Shown here piece after piece: positions 11,421-23,115 of a DNA stretch of 64,000 nt (positions are counted from its first letter, which is position 1; each line of letters begins with the position of its first letter). The position numbers and the translations under genes were made by a program. The notes under the pieces are model-generated. The model had not been told where the DNA came from and made no database searches. It saw only the letters and a program-made list of their open reading frames with translations. Origin of the DNA: Lactarius indigo (lineage: Eukaryota > Basidiomycota > Agaricomycetes > Russulales > Russulaceae); NCBI GenBank assembly GCA_025766275.1, contig JAFKAC010000171.1, positions 28,180 through 92,179 of the forward strand, read 5' to 3'.

Positions 11421-12622
11421 CTAGTTCCCTGCCGCGGACACACAACTCGAGTGCTGCGTTTCACAAGCCGACACTGTCAAGTCGCCCTTGTTGCCTGAAG
11501 AATTGGCAGCATCGGCGCACTTGTTCTTTTGCACATCACTGTCCGGGATGGATTAGCGTGTGTTCTCACCCCCCCCGTTTCAAAAGTCGAGGACGTACCA
11601 CGACCGCGTGAGGGCGTTGGCCAAGTTCTGGAAAGCCGCATTATTCTGTACTTGGAACTGCCCATTCGCGAGCTTCGTCACAGCGGGCGCGGGGGATCCG
11701 AGTGAGCCGGTGAATGCTTGAAGGTTGTTTCCTGTGTTAGAGGTGTTGTTGCCTTTGGTGGAAGACTTCGACTGTTGTTGTGTGCACCCGTTGTTAGTAG
11801 AGGTCGTTGTGGGACTCTGGAGAAGGGTCAGATAAAGAATGGATAAGAGTATATGGCACAAACCGTCGACGTCTGAGTCTGCGTGCCGCTGGTCGTGGGC
11901 GTAGTGGTAGTACCTTTGTCGTTACTTCCCTTGGCGTTGTTTCCCTGAGGATTCGCCTTGTTGTTTTCGCAGAAAGGTTGGGTGTTTGCTTGAGATCCTT
12001 TCTTGACTGACGTTGAGCCCTTGGCCGGGTCAAAGAACAGATTAGGGTCGTTTGCTGGGTCCTGCTTCTGGACGAGGCAGTTGAGTTCAGGGTGTTTGGG
12101 AGCTTTCTGGCAAAAGACAGAGTTTCGAGGAGTTTCAGGATTGGTAGAGAAGTCCTAGAGATTTTTTGTTTTACAAAAGTCTATCCCGGAACCTCCATTT
12201 GGAAAACATACCGGAACCGTGTTCTTCTCAACCTGGCGATACTCCTTCGCGAGAGCGAGCATTTTCGCTTGCGTCGCAGCATCGAACTGTTTGCTCTGGT
12301 CTGGTCTACTAGTTAGTGAAAACATATATTCCACGAGGGACCATAGCACACCGATGATCTGATCCGCCATATCCTGTTGTGTGCACTCGCCCTGCGCCGC
12401 AAGGAGAGGGGTGATCGCCGCGCCTGCGAGGACACCACAAACCTGACCTGGGCAGGCATTACTGAGGTCGGTGATCACTTGGGGGTGTTCCTGCCCAAAA
12501 CGACGGGGATTTAACAAGACGGCCTTGCCATCCCTTTCTGCCCAGACTATGCGTCCAAGTGTGAGGTCGGAAAGGGACAGAGTGACCAATAAAGTGAGTG
12601 AGAGAACGGCTCCGTTCAACAT
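11421..12622 (-). CDS. Secreted cysteine-containing hypothetical protein
   Basis: The start at 12622 gives a clear signal peptide (MLNGAVLSLTLLVTLSLSDL, cleavage likely soon after). The mature part begins RIVWAERDGKAVLLNPRRFG, followed by a conserved-looking segment ITDLSNACPGQVCGVLAGAA and ATQAKMLALAKEYRQVEKNT. A linker follows of Asn/Gln/Thr/Ser-rich low complexity (about residues 200-280). The C-terminal domain is split by an intron at about 11598-11534 (gtacgtcctcg to cggacag) and reads CDVQKNKCADAANSSGNKGD, then CETQHSSCVSAAGN and the TAG at 11421-11423. Three further introns were inferred (near 12310, 12170 and 11840). From memory, agaricomycete homologues are annotated only as hypothetical or, misleadingly, as a ribosomal protein. 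Paired cysteines at the C-terminus suggest an extracellular disulfide-bonded module. Function unknown. Confidence 0.75.
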
Positions 12623-14027
12623 TTTGAAATAGCAGGAAAGCGACAGGGGTTATACGGCGAAGTGTGACTGACGAAAGGGCAGGAAAGTGAACCACGTGTG
12701 GACAGTGAAATGAAGTGAACGAGAGGACTAGAAACCGATCAACGGCACTTGCAAGTTGGATCGTTCGAAGGAAAGTGATCTGAGGAGCATAGGTGCCTTT
12801 GGACGAGTCTTTATACCCAGGTAAGTCGCGGCAAGAATATGGAAGGGCTTTTGTCTCTGAGGTGTTCTCCCATTCGGACCCGCCAGTTGTTTGGTAGTGG
12901 GAGATCCGTAACATCACGACGGTCGCCCGAGGTTCATAGAGACCATAGCGATTGCAAACTGAGCCTCACCACCAGTACGACTTACCTGCAGAATCCGGGG
13001 CATATGTAGGTATCCAGGCACTCTCGTAGCTCCAGACTCCTGCACCAAGCGATATCGCGCAAACGAAGGCAGCCGACTCGTTACGGGATAAGAGGTATGA
13101 GTCGAGAAACCGACGCGAAGTTAGTGGACACCAAAACAATACCCCAAGCTTGCCTGATGAACTGACAATTGAATTTAATCCCGTAACAAAGAGCGAACCG
13201 TGTGAAACGAAGCGACGTTAGGAGAACAATACCATTCTCAGGCAGCCAGAGTCAGGCTGATCCAGCCTCGCCGCCTGCTTGAATCACAAAGGTTGGAACT
13301 TGGTCGCCGTCGCACACATGCGCGTCGATTAATCGGAAAAAGTGAGGTATAACCCCATACGAGTCGTGGTGGATATTACAGTAATTTTCAGGCTACAACA
13401 ATAGCTTCTCAACTTCAACTTCCGGGGATCGGCCATTTACAGTAGCAAGCGTGTCTTGGGGCACATGACGCATTAGCGCCATTGACAATGCAGAGCGACT
13501 CAAGACAGTAGGCGACTCAATGACTCTCACTCGGCGGCCTAATAATTGACGTAACACATATCCTGTACGTGTCCTGCTGGGAGGGTACCAATGCGCTCTG
13601 ATCGTATCGCCGCGGGAGCATCGGACTTCATTGGTCTACGGCCGATATAGATTGTCAGATATCGCCATCAGGTCAGAATGGTGTTGTAGATCCCCACGGA
13701 GGAACGATTCACGTGCAGGGTACACTTGACAAGGACCGTTGACAGCGGGACCGTCGGTAGCGACGCGAGTTTTATGAACTACCCCTCAATATCGCGGCCG
13801 CGCACTTGCAAATGCGCCGCTTCGTGGACTGTCGTAAGGCAGCAGCAATTACCCCCCAAAACATCGTGGCGAACATGCGTAATAGGTGGCAAGCGATAAT
13901 TCCGCACCAACTCGTCAGTTGATGACAACCAAAAAAAAAATTGCAACAGAAGGATGGGGAAAAGGTTTTAGACGGTCTTCACGTAGTTACACGCGTCATT
14001 TCTAGGGTGAGTTCCTTCTACTCCAAC
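12623..14027. other. Intergenic region, no gene recognised
   Basis: About 1.4 kb between two minus-strand genes. It must hold the promoter of the secreted-protein gene (12623 upward) and the 3' end of COX4. Apart from an A10 run near 13931 and a single ACGCGT at about 13991, I see no repeat, RNA gene or protein-like frame. Confidence 0.5.
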
Positions 14028-14663
14028 TTAGTGTCCATGTGCGTGCGCATCCGCGGGTTCCTGAGGGGCAACTTCTGACACAACTGGGGCGTCAGGTGCA
14101 AACTCGATAGCATATGCTGTAAAACATGTCAGAACACGCGGATAGGCGAAAAAATGAATATTTAAAATTACGCACCAGAACCGCATTCGGGGCACCTCGA
14201 GGGTTTCTCGGTGGTTACACGGAACCACAGGACGTCATGGGAATCAGCGGGTGAGCCTGTGCACCCCACGATGCGCTCAGTGTCCTTACAGAGCAAAAAA
14301 AAAAGATGAGAAAGTTTCACGGTGAGGTAGAAAGTACTGAACACCGACAGCTGAGAAAACCTTAACGGGGTCAGCAAGAGTGCCGAGGCGACTCGAGTCC
14401 AAGGGCTCGAGGTCGAAAACGTCTACTCCCTCCAACAGACCGAGGACCTGCACACGGTCCAAACCAGTAGACTGAGACCCGTCGGTAGGGGTTTCTCCGG
14501 GTTTTGCTCCAACACCATAAATTGATGGTGCAGCAGCGTGGTGGTCGTCTGAGCGACGAAGGGCACTGGAGGAAATGGCGCGAAGTGCGAAAGAGGGGCG
14601 CACGACGCTGGTACGCGCAGCGAGGACGGAAGAGCGAGCAGTGCGCAGTGCGACGTGCAGCAT
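14028..14663 (-). CDS. COX4: Cytochrome c oxidase subunit Vb / yeast Cox4, mitochondrial
   Basis: Nuclear-encoded subunit of respiratory complex IV that faces the matrix and binds structural zinc. The start at 14663 gives a typical mitochondrial presequence (MLHVALRTARSSVLAARTSV, Arg/Ser/Ala-rich, no acids). The mature part has GLLEGVDVFDLEPLDSSRLG and DPVK, then after an intron DTERIVGCTGSPADSHDVLW. It continues with EKPSRCPECGS and, after a second intron, AYAIEFAPDAPVVSEVAPQE to the stop at 14028-14030. The zinc ligands expected for the family are visible: Cys in GCTG, His in DSHD, and the CPEC pair. Introns at about 14350-14287 and 14173-14119 use GT-AG sites. The His-rich end (ADAHAHGH) is longer than in yeast. 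Unambiguous identification. Confidence 0.95.
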
Positions 14664-14954
14664 GGCTATTCGAAGGGGTTGGGGACGACGGTGTTCGGCG
14701 GATTGTGAGGGGCTGTCACTGCAAGTCGCGAATTGTCACACTTGTGACACATGTCACCGCCGTCACTGGGTCACATCTGCACTCTCGTTGGCAGTTGTTG
14801 CCATCACTATCATAATATTTTAAATATTACAACGAAAGACAAATAGAGAACAATGTGAGCTCTGCGTCGCAGAGTTATAAAACTAGTTGGAAAAAGTAAT
14901 TACAAGGCTGGTTGTCCAAACCATCCGGGTATACCGTGCTGAGTATAAGTAAAT

Positions 14955-17900
14955 CTACGAGTGTGCGTCCTTCACGGTTTTGGCTATGCGGCTCATGGTA
15001 CCCCGTTCTGCTTCTATGTGCTGCAACATAAGTCCATCCAACCGCTGCATTGACGCAGTGCGACCCTCCTTCCTCGCATAACCCTTATCCTCTACACTAC
15101 CGCCTCGCACTTGGGTGTCAGAAGACGCCCTGGATGATGACGGCGCTGCCACAGAACGCGACGGTCGATACAGATCGTAGTTCGACAGTCCTTGGTCACG
15201 ATTTGAGTCCTTGAAATAGATCGGAGGACGCGGGACGTGGCCAATGGGCGAGCGCTCCTGTGAACCAGAGTTGACGGACAGGTCGTCGCGCGACACAGAA
15301 GGAGAGACGGATGGGGTCGAGGTCATCCTGGGAGCGTGCAATACAGATGAGTGGCCTTGGGACGATCCAGGTGGAGTAGGGCGCCCCCCGGTCGCAGCAA
15401 ACCCAGGGCTGTCCACGTCCACGTCACTCTCGTCCGATGTTTCCCATTCATCCATGACGTCGCAGTCTATTTGGTCGAAAAATTCGAGCGGAGATGCCGG
15501 TGGCGGCGCGCTGTGCATGGACGATGGGATAGACAGGGACGAGAGTTGCAGATTTCTTAGCGCATCGGCTGCATCTGCGCGATGCTCCCGAAGGGGGAAG
15601 GAAGGTGAGTCAGACTGTTCTTCCACAGTAACATAGGCAGACAACCTCTCAGAGGAGTCACCAATATCTGAGGACGAAGTGGACGGGTATGGGGCTAACG
15701 ACGGGAGTTGGGCTACTACGAGGGTCGGGGACGGCTCTCTCGATGAAGGAAAACGTGGAGGAGGATGAAGAGAATGTATCGCAAAAGAGGAAGATGCCCT
15801 AGGGGGCGGTGATAGGTGACGAATAAACTCAGTGTCGCGTGCTCCTTCGATATCCTCAACGCCAACTACAGCGTTGGGGGGTATGCTCTCCCGGATGGGG
15901 GGAGCGGGTCCAAAGTGCCCGTCGTTGAAGGCGGAGACAGTCGGAGAGATTTGGGAATATTCGGACATGGATGGCCGACTGAGTAAAGAAGAGAACGATT
16001 GACGAGTGCTTATAGGTTCTGGCTCTGCCAAATGATCGACAGATTCGGGGCCTTGGACCGAGTAGTGAGAACCGCTTGTCATGCTATCCCTGGGCGTGAG
16101 GGGAACGGATGAGATAGCGACAGACGAGGCACGATCTCTGAGTATTAGCGGAGGTGGGGGTGTCATAGAGACAACAGCGCGGCTTCTGCGAGGCGCAGCA
16201 TCGTGCCAATGGAGCATAGGCGATGACGAGGTCTTTCGAAGCGTTGAAGCAGACGTAGATAACTGGCTCATTCGCTGAGACTCTCCTGGCGATTCCGTGG
16301 ATATAGAAGAACGTAGAAGCTTCGCAGGGGCTCGCGGCGGCGGCGGAAGTACCGTTTGTAGTTCTGCTGGCGTCTCAGCACGTAGAGGGGGTTGACTCGA
16401 GTGCGACATCGGCGAGACATTGCGTCCGCGCGACTGCAACTGCGGGACAGCGTCACCGGGGGATAGAGACTGAGGTGTGATTGCCTCATGCTGTTCCTCC
16501 AAAATCTCCACGATGCGCTGGCCCAAGTTCCGTTTCATGCCCGGAGTGGACGCCCTCGGACCCGGAGTTGGGCTAGACCGCGCAAAAGACGGATCCATAC
16601 TCCCCGAGGACGGTGTTGCCGCGTGAGACGAGGACGAGGTATGAAAGGAACTTTCTGGAGTGTTGTTAAGAGAGTGGCCTACAGCTTCGTGTAAAAGGGC
16701 CTTGCGCCAGGCTTCCTCGTCAGGATCTAGCGACCAGACACCGGGACTACCTGGAGGTAAACGCTCGGCGAGAACCGCTGCACCAAGGGAATTCTCGACG
16801 CCCAAACCGCGTAAAGCAGACGCTTGGAACGCGAAAGGCGAGTTTTCCGAAGGTGGTGGAAGATCAACGGCGTCCGTAGGGTCGACATAGTCGTCAAAGT
16901 GCTCGGCACTATTTTGCTTCACATCAACTCGCATTTTGAGTTCTTGCTCCGCCTGTTCGGCAGCCAACGCCAAGTTGTCTACCTTCTCACGAACTACGGC
17001 CACTCGAGAAGTCTGCGCGACTAAGGTAGGCGCTATTGGACGACGGGGAACTGGATCGGCTCGAGCACTCGCCGCCCGCGATGAGGTGATGGTTGAGTCA
17101 GCAGTAGTTCGCAATCTCGGGGGACCTGATTCAGGGGGGGCGGGACCAGTTGGTGTGGTTGGCTTTGACCGCGCTTTTCCCACACGAAAAATGTCCAAGA
17201 AGGCAGGGCCAACAGATTTTGCCGCTTTCTTAGAGGGGGCAGTCACGGGAGACGCAAAAGCGGAGGGCGATGGCTTTGAGTGAGCGGGGGGTAAAAAGTA
17301 GTTATTGCTGACAAGAAGACGAAGCCGATACGAAACGTCATCCGTGTTGAACGCTTGATAGTCATCATATGGTTCATCAGGGTCGACGGACGAGATGTGA
17401 TTGTCTTGAAACGAGTCTGCGATGGAACGCGGCGAACAAGGTGACTCTGTTCCGGAAACGGTGGACGAAGTCAGTGGGTACACAGACGATGTTGTACCCG
17501 ACTGCATTGTCAGATTGGACTCTCGAAGTCGCTGGCGGGCCTCGCGAAGTGACGTGAAGTGAGGGACAGTCTGCATTTCGCCAAGGGTGGTGAAAAATGC
17601 ATTGGTCTGTGCGGACGACGCAGAGGAGAGCATAGACAGACGGAACGCATCGCGGGGGACGCTCGATCCACGTTTGCGCCGTTGTGGCTAGAGAAAAAAA
17701 AAACTCAGACTTGTTTACTGGGTATGTGATGGTTGACGGTTACCGTTGAATCGTCGATCTTTACCGCCCGGGACCGCCACGAGCTTTCCATGTCATCTAC
17801 CGCCTTCCAACCCAAGCCAGGGACAATGTCTGGGTGCGAAAGACCATCTTGAGGATGCGTCGCAGCGCGTAGGGGCGAACGCGGGGGCCGAGAAGGCGCG

Positions 17901-18181
17901 GTTGAAGGTGAGGGATCGGTCGACATTGTGGTGGGAGGGTAGGAGGCGTTGGCGAGTATCTCATCGCCTGTTGCGTGTAGCACCTCGAAATCCCCAGGAC
18001 CTACAGGGCTCCTGTCTCGACGGGAGGACACCGTGATGGCGCGAGGGCGGCCCTTCGTACGCGGTCTACGCGACAGGGAGGCGACGCTGCCTGCACTGAC
18101 GTTACTGGCCATGGAGTCAGTGCGGTGAACCTGTGGAGGGGGAGGGGATACAGTGGGCAGCGTCGACGACAACGCGGCCAT
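14955..18181 (-). CDS. Large disordered Ser/Pro-rich protein, basidiomycete hypothetical
   Basis: Not recognised. I chose the ATG at 18181 (MAALSSTLPTVSPPPPQVHR). An in-frame Met 27 codons upstream (18262) is possible, but its extension is Cys/Thr-rich and unconvincing. The first exon ends in AVKIDDST. A 56-nt intron (about 17742-17687, gtaacc to ctctag) then restores the frame into PQRRKRGSSVPRDAFRLSML, a basic patch. The remainder is one long exon of about 900 residues. It contains a short ordered-looking segment (DDVSYRLRLLVSNNYFLPPA), a helical stretch (VAVVREKVDNLALAAEQAEQ), an aspartate-rich patch near 15470-15400 (DEWETSDESDVDVDSPGF), and an end helix (MQRLDGLMLQHIEAERGTMS). It has many SP/TP sites, as in a regulatory scaffold phosphorylated by proline-directed kinases, but that is inference. 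Confidence 0.75.
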
Positions 18182-18336
18182 GACTGTCGTCGACGTCGTT
18201 GGGCAGTGAGATGTTTGACAACGACAGGTCGCGGCCTTGCCCGCTTTCAAGAGCTTTCCCACGTCCTGTCATTTATTTATTTATTTAATTTGATTATGTG
18301 TGACCCATCTCGTTGCTCAACTCGTCTCAGTTCAAC

Positions 18337-18981
18337 ATGGCCAACCGTAAGTCATTTTCACAACAGTCTGCTTCAAATTGAACCGAATACCCCCACAGTC
18401 TTTCCTCAGGGTGATGGAAAACTTCCCGCATGGCAGGTGGCCGTCGCTGCCACTGCCATATTCAACACCTTGCAGAATTTTGTGACTCTTCGCTTTACAA
18501 AACGTCTATACAATAGTGTCCCCGCCGCGGAACCAGGTATATCATCTACCCGATTTGTCTGGTTTCAGAGTTTGTGCTAACTAGACACCTCAGTGACTTC
18601 ATTGCAAGCCCGTACATTCGGGATCTGGACGTTAACCGCCTCTGTAGTGCGCTTGTATGCCGCATACAACATCAACAACAAAGCGTATGAGCCATCGTTG
18701 TCATACCGCCCCGCCATTGCTGAATTATAGCGTCCAGCATCTATGATATGACTATACTCACGTACCTTTTTGCCTTTGCGCACTTTTCCTCTGAAATTCT
18801 TATCTTTCGCACCGCAAGGATAAACATTCCCGTCCTCTCACCTGTTATAGTGTCTAGTATGTGTAAATTCATTATTGGGTATTGCTCCAACTCATGCAAT
18901 CCTTGTCTCACTATCTCCTTTCTGACAGCGGCTTCGCTTATTTGGATGATTTCCCAATACGACTTCTACATACACGCATAA
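18337..18981 (+). CDS. ERG28: ERG28-like ergosterol biosynthesis scaffold protein
   Basis: Small ER-membrane protein that tethers the sterol C-4 demethylation enzymes (Erg25/26/27) in the family's known role. The first exon is only 10 nt (18337-18346, ATG GCC AAC C). After a 52-nt intron the protein reads LFPQGDGKLPAWQVAVAATA, IFNTLQNFVTLRFTKRLYNS, then VTSLQARTFGIWTLTASVVR and LYAAYNINNK. Later exons give IYDMTILTYLFAFAHFSSEI, LIFRTARINIPVLSPVIVS and TASLIWMISQYDFYIHA with TAA at 18979-18981. The ARTFG-W motif, the RLYAAY motif and about four hydrophobic segments match ERG28. It starts head-to-head with the disordered-protein gene, 155 bp apart, with an ATTT microsatellite at about 18268-18288 between them. 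Confidence 0.92.
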
Positions 18982-20461
18982 CGCCGACGTTTGCATCCGA
19001 TAGATAAACTAGCCAGCGCAGTTACATTGCCCCGGCTGCAATTAATTCAGATTCCCTTCCACAGTGGGTCGTTCACTTGACCTGCCACCGTTGGCTCCAA
19101 GAAGAGAACCCTACGAGACACGTGTCTTGGTGATATGGCATACTTATGAGACAATCTCGCGCTGTCGAAAAAATCAATTGTGCCATTGTTGGTTTCCAAA
19201 GTCACTGACACGTCATACCCTAGCCAAGTTTGTGAATATGGTATCGGTACTTCCCCATAAACGACATCATCTCGTCAATGAAGCCCGACGCGTCGCGATG
19301 CATAAACAAGATGTTTCGTCTCTTGAAGCTTAATTGGTGCCAGCTAGCCCAAGATGGTTGATTGGGGTTGCGTATCGCGGAAAGGTGGCGCCCCGGATTG
19401 AAACTTTTGTGATGATCCAGCCGACGGACTCACCCCATATCATCTCGTGCCCAAGATAGAACTTGGCAAAAATGCACGGGTACACAAAACATGAGGCAGA
19501 GGGAAAGGACCCTGCCAACCGCTACATGCCGTATCCACCTTACTCTTACGAGACCCGCAGCTCTCAGAGTTTAGAAGACAGGAAACGAGTTCGCGAAAAT
19601 GTCACCAAACTTTGTACCATAACCGTATTGTCCGGTTCCTTGTTTTTACGCGCGTCTAAACGAGGTCACGGGGGCATACGTGAACCTGAGCTTGCCGTTG
19701 GGAGGTTCTGGCTCAGGGCACCCAACTGGTGTCCCTGAACCGACGATGCCGAGGAACCCTTGAGATTTGGCGATTGGCGGCTAGATGAACATTGGGTGAC
19801 ACCAGCTGACTGCCCGCTTGGGCAAGTACCGTTACCCCGAATTCCGAGTAATATGTATTCTGCAGTAGCGGGCTTCGTTCTCTACCCAAGAAGTTGGTGT
19901 ACCCCAAAATCTTCGCTTTGGGAACGACGGCCGAACCAATCGACTAGCGCGCAGACCGGTCACGACTCGAAATGAGAGGGTTCAAATATTTCAAAAGTGA
20001 CGGCATCCGCACGCAATATGACCACGTTAGCCTTTAGGCTTCGGTATACCACGAAAATGCCGTCGGAACCCTCAGCACAACATGATAGTGGAAGATCTTC
20101 GGGTCACCGAAGACGGGGATGTGCCGCACTGGTGGGGGTATGTCTGGAAAAACACAACGTAAAGGTAAACGTTGATAATTGGTATTGTGAACGTTGGAAA
20201 GGGATTAGAAGCGAGATGAATCAGCCGAAGCACGTTTGTTCTAGACTGGACAGCTGGTAAAAGCCAGGGCGAGTGACCGGTTAGGCAGTCAAAGTACTAC
20301 GATCTGCGCGGATCAGACACCCCCGCTCCCGGAATGGTCAACCGGAGGAGGGTTACCCCACCATCCATACACACACGTGATCTCTCTCTTAAAAGCCATG
20401 AGCCGTCCGCACTCTGGAACACATCTCAGCATCCACTCACCTGTGCTCTCAAACGACTACC
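18982..20461. other. Intergenic region, possible protein remnants but no supported gene
   Basis: About 1.5 kb. On the minus strand between about 19900 and 19150 several frames read in a protein-like way but are broken by stops and frame shifts. I could not assemble them or assign a family. The last ~130 bp before 20462 are the 5' flank of the F-box gene. Confidence 0.35.
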
Positions 20462-22805
20462 ATGGAATACCCTCCGGAATTGCTTTCGCTCATCTGTGCT
20501 CATGTCTATGAGTCTGCCATCCCAAGCCGCGTCTCTTCCTTAGATCCCCTTTATCTCTTAGAGGCCGGCGTACCAACCGGCTCACCCTCTTCATACCCCC
20601 CTCCCAACTGGCAAGAGCCCGTTGCTCGCAAGACTCTTGCCAGTCTCATGCTCGTGAACCACGCCTGGTCCGAGGCAGCTCGTCCCTGGCTCTGGCGTAA
20701 AATCGAAGTACGCCTTCCCCGTAGCTGGCTCTCTTTCCTTGAAGAGATCTCGGGTGGGGAGGATGACGACGTTAAGGAAGAGGATACCGCTCGTGCGGTC
20801 GACCGATCTATCACGCAGGCAGCACACGCTGCACTGGCTGTCAAGACAGGGAACTCTATGACCCTCGATGCAGAGGCGGAAAAGAAGCTCAAGGAGTCCA
20901 TCTTGCAGGAGCTCGGTGGCCCCGACAGTTCCATCCCCCCTGAACTACTGTCACCCCCCGCATCGCGCGACCCATCTCCGCGCCGACTACGGCACAAGAG
21001 CAAAAGCCCGGCGCGCTGGGAGCTCCTGCGTTCCATTAGTGATGCTGTGCAAGACCTCATGGGGCGCGACGAATATGGCATGTATGGTAAGTGTTTCTGC
21101 TTTTTTTTTTTTTCGAGCGCCGTGCTGAGCGGTTTGGTCAGTACCAGCCATCTATGATAGACGACCAGGGCGGCTTGTCCGTCACCTAGATTTCAATCAC
21201 TTTAGAGCCATTGGCATGCGTCGTCTAGTTGGGGAGTGTTCTGCCAATCGCTTTGTAACCGGAGAACGCCTCGAAGCAGTGCTGAAAGTGCGTGCCATAT
21301 CAGATGACTACCCGTGTCTACCCGTCTCACACTGACTCAGGAATCACCCAATCTGATTACGTTTGGTGCAACGGAATATATGGACGGAGCATTAACATTG
21401 CCTGTTCTTAAGGAACTGTTGCTTCGAGGCACACCCTCAAGGGGCCGTGGCCAACCTCTTCGCGGCCGAGGTCTCACCGTAGAGGACGTTAATGAGTGCG
21501 AAGCAGAAAATATAACTCGCCGTCGCGAGTGCAAAGAATTAGAAGCCGTCGATCTTACTGGTTGCGTCAGCCCCGTTTTCGTCAATTCACTCACCGTCTT
21601 CGTGAACACCCACATGCGGCCAATCACCTCAGACTCGGATTCGAACGAAGAGGAGGATAGTCACACGCACCGCCGTCGCCGTTCACACCGGCCTCGCCTT
21701 ATAGAAGAGCCGGTTACATTCCCCGGGCTGCAACGACTCAGCTTGCGGGGCGCTAAATCTATACCACCCCAGATTCTGAATTCCTTCGTCACCGCGTTTC
21801 CTTCGCTCACCCACCTCGATCTATCGGCGACGCGCGCTGGCCCAGATATACTCGACGAACTAGCCTCCTCTCCTACTATGCGTTTGCAATCGCTCTCACT
21901 GGCGCGCTGCGTGCGCCTGACCGGTTCGAGCATCCGAAATTTTTTGATGTCGGCACCTGCTGCCCGGCACATTAAAGAACTGAACCTCTATGGTGACAGC
22001 ACGTTCCCGAACCCCATGTCAGCTGACCAGTTCCGTGACGTGTTTACAATGGCCCCGTGCTTCACGACCGGCGAGTTGGTGTACCTGGATATATCGAGCG
22101 CTCCTGTGGACCAGGAACTACTCGATGCGATGCCCGCCCAAGCTAAGTTACGCTCACTTGGGCTGTCCTATATCCCCGGCCTTCCTCTCAAGGTCGTGTC
22201 GGAGTTCCTGCGGAACAAGGCCGCGCAAGTTGAAGTACTTACGCTCATCGGGACATCTCCTGAGCTCGTCCGTGTGCAGCCACGGCAAGCCTCCATTGTG
22301 CTTCACTCACAGGTCGTCCGCCCACTGTGCACGCCGCCCTTCCATTTTGGCTTGTCGCCCGACACCCCCTCTCCTTCAACACAGCCACCAACAAGACTGC
22401 GAGTCATCGAACTCGCAACGTCACTGCTTTCTGCCCTGGGTGGTGGTGCTGGCCATTGGCGCATAGTTCGAAGCAAGGGTGGGCGCGGATGGTACGTTGA
22501 CACTGCCAGTGGTTGGGTAGCAGGACTAGGCGGTGCATCGCTGCGTAGAGATTTGGAGAAGGATCACCCGTGGAGACGAGCGCTTGGACTGCTGGCGGAC
22601 GCGAATGGGAATGTCAATAGCGGAGTTGGGTGGCACGCAAGGAAAATGGAGGTAAGTACCACTGGAGCAGTCTTTTTCTGCGCCACGAAATTTTTTTTGT
22701 GGGAACCACCGCTGAGTCCGCCTTCCGCAGGTTTTACACGGCCAAGGCCTTCTCGGGCGGGAGGATGGGTTGTATGGTGCCGTCTCTTTTGCTTACCAGG
22801 GGTAA
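20462..22805 (+). CDS. F-box protein with leucine-rich repeats
   Basis: Likely substrate adaptor of an SCF ubiquitin ligase. The N-terminus MEYPPELLSLICAHVYESAI and, after an insert, RKTLASLMLVNHAWSEAARP with WLWRKIEVRLPRSWLSFLEE is the usual fungal F-box layout. An acidic insert follows (ISGGEDDDVKEEDTARAVDR). Two introns (21087-21149, 21289-21340) lead into the C-terminal half. That half has irregular LRRs: LPVLKELLLRG, CKELEAVDLTGCVSPVFVNS, FPSLTHLDLSATRAGPDILD, MRLQSLSLARCVRLTGSSIR, AKLRSLGLSYIPGLPLKVVS. The final exon after an intron (22652-22730) reads VLHGQGLLGREDGLYGAVSF and AYQG, then TAA at 22803-22805. The last exon boundary is supported by frame only. Substrate unknown. Confidence 0.85.
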
Positions 22806-22806
22806 G

Positions 22807-22838
22807 CGGGGCGGGGCGGGGCGGGCGGGCGTCGGGCT
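22807..22838 (+). repeat. G-rich tract with quadruplex potential just after the F-box stop codon
   Basis: The sequence after the TAA is a run of GGGGC/GGGC units (three GGGGC, then GGGC twice, then GGGC after CGTC). Four or more G-runs of at least three with one-base loops fit a G-quadruplex in DNA or in the 3' UTR. Confidence 0.6.
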
Positions 22839-23115
22839 GTGGATCTGGGCTGAATTTGTGGCAGGCAATGTTTTTTTTACTCACCCCTACGAAATTATTT
22901 GATTTACTGTACACCGGAATATTACGAGTTTGTGTTTTTTTGTGGCGGATTCAAGCCGCGGTATTGTGATTGGCGTGTCTCGCTTTGCCCGAGTCGAGGC
23001 CCACATGCATGGTCCAGGACGCAGCAAGCAAGGCATTTAAAGTTTCGCGTTTCACCTTGTCTACTCTCATCACCTTTCTCCCACCCAACTCTCTCACCTT
23101 CAACCGTATCCCTAC

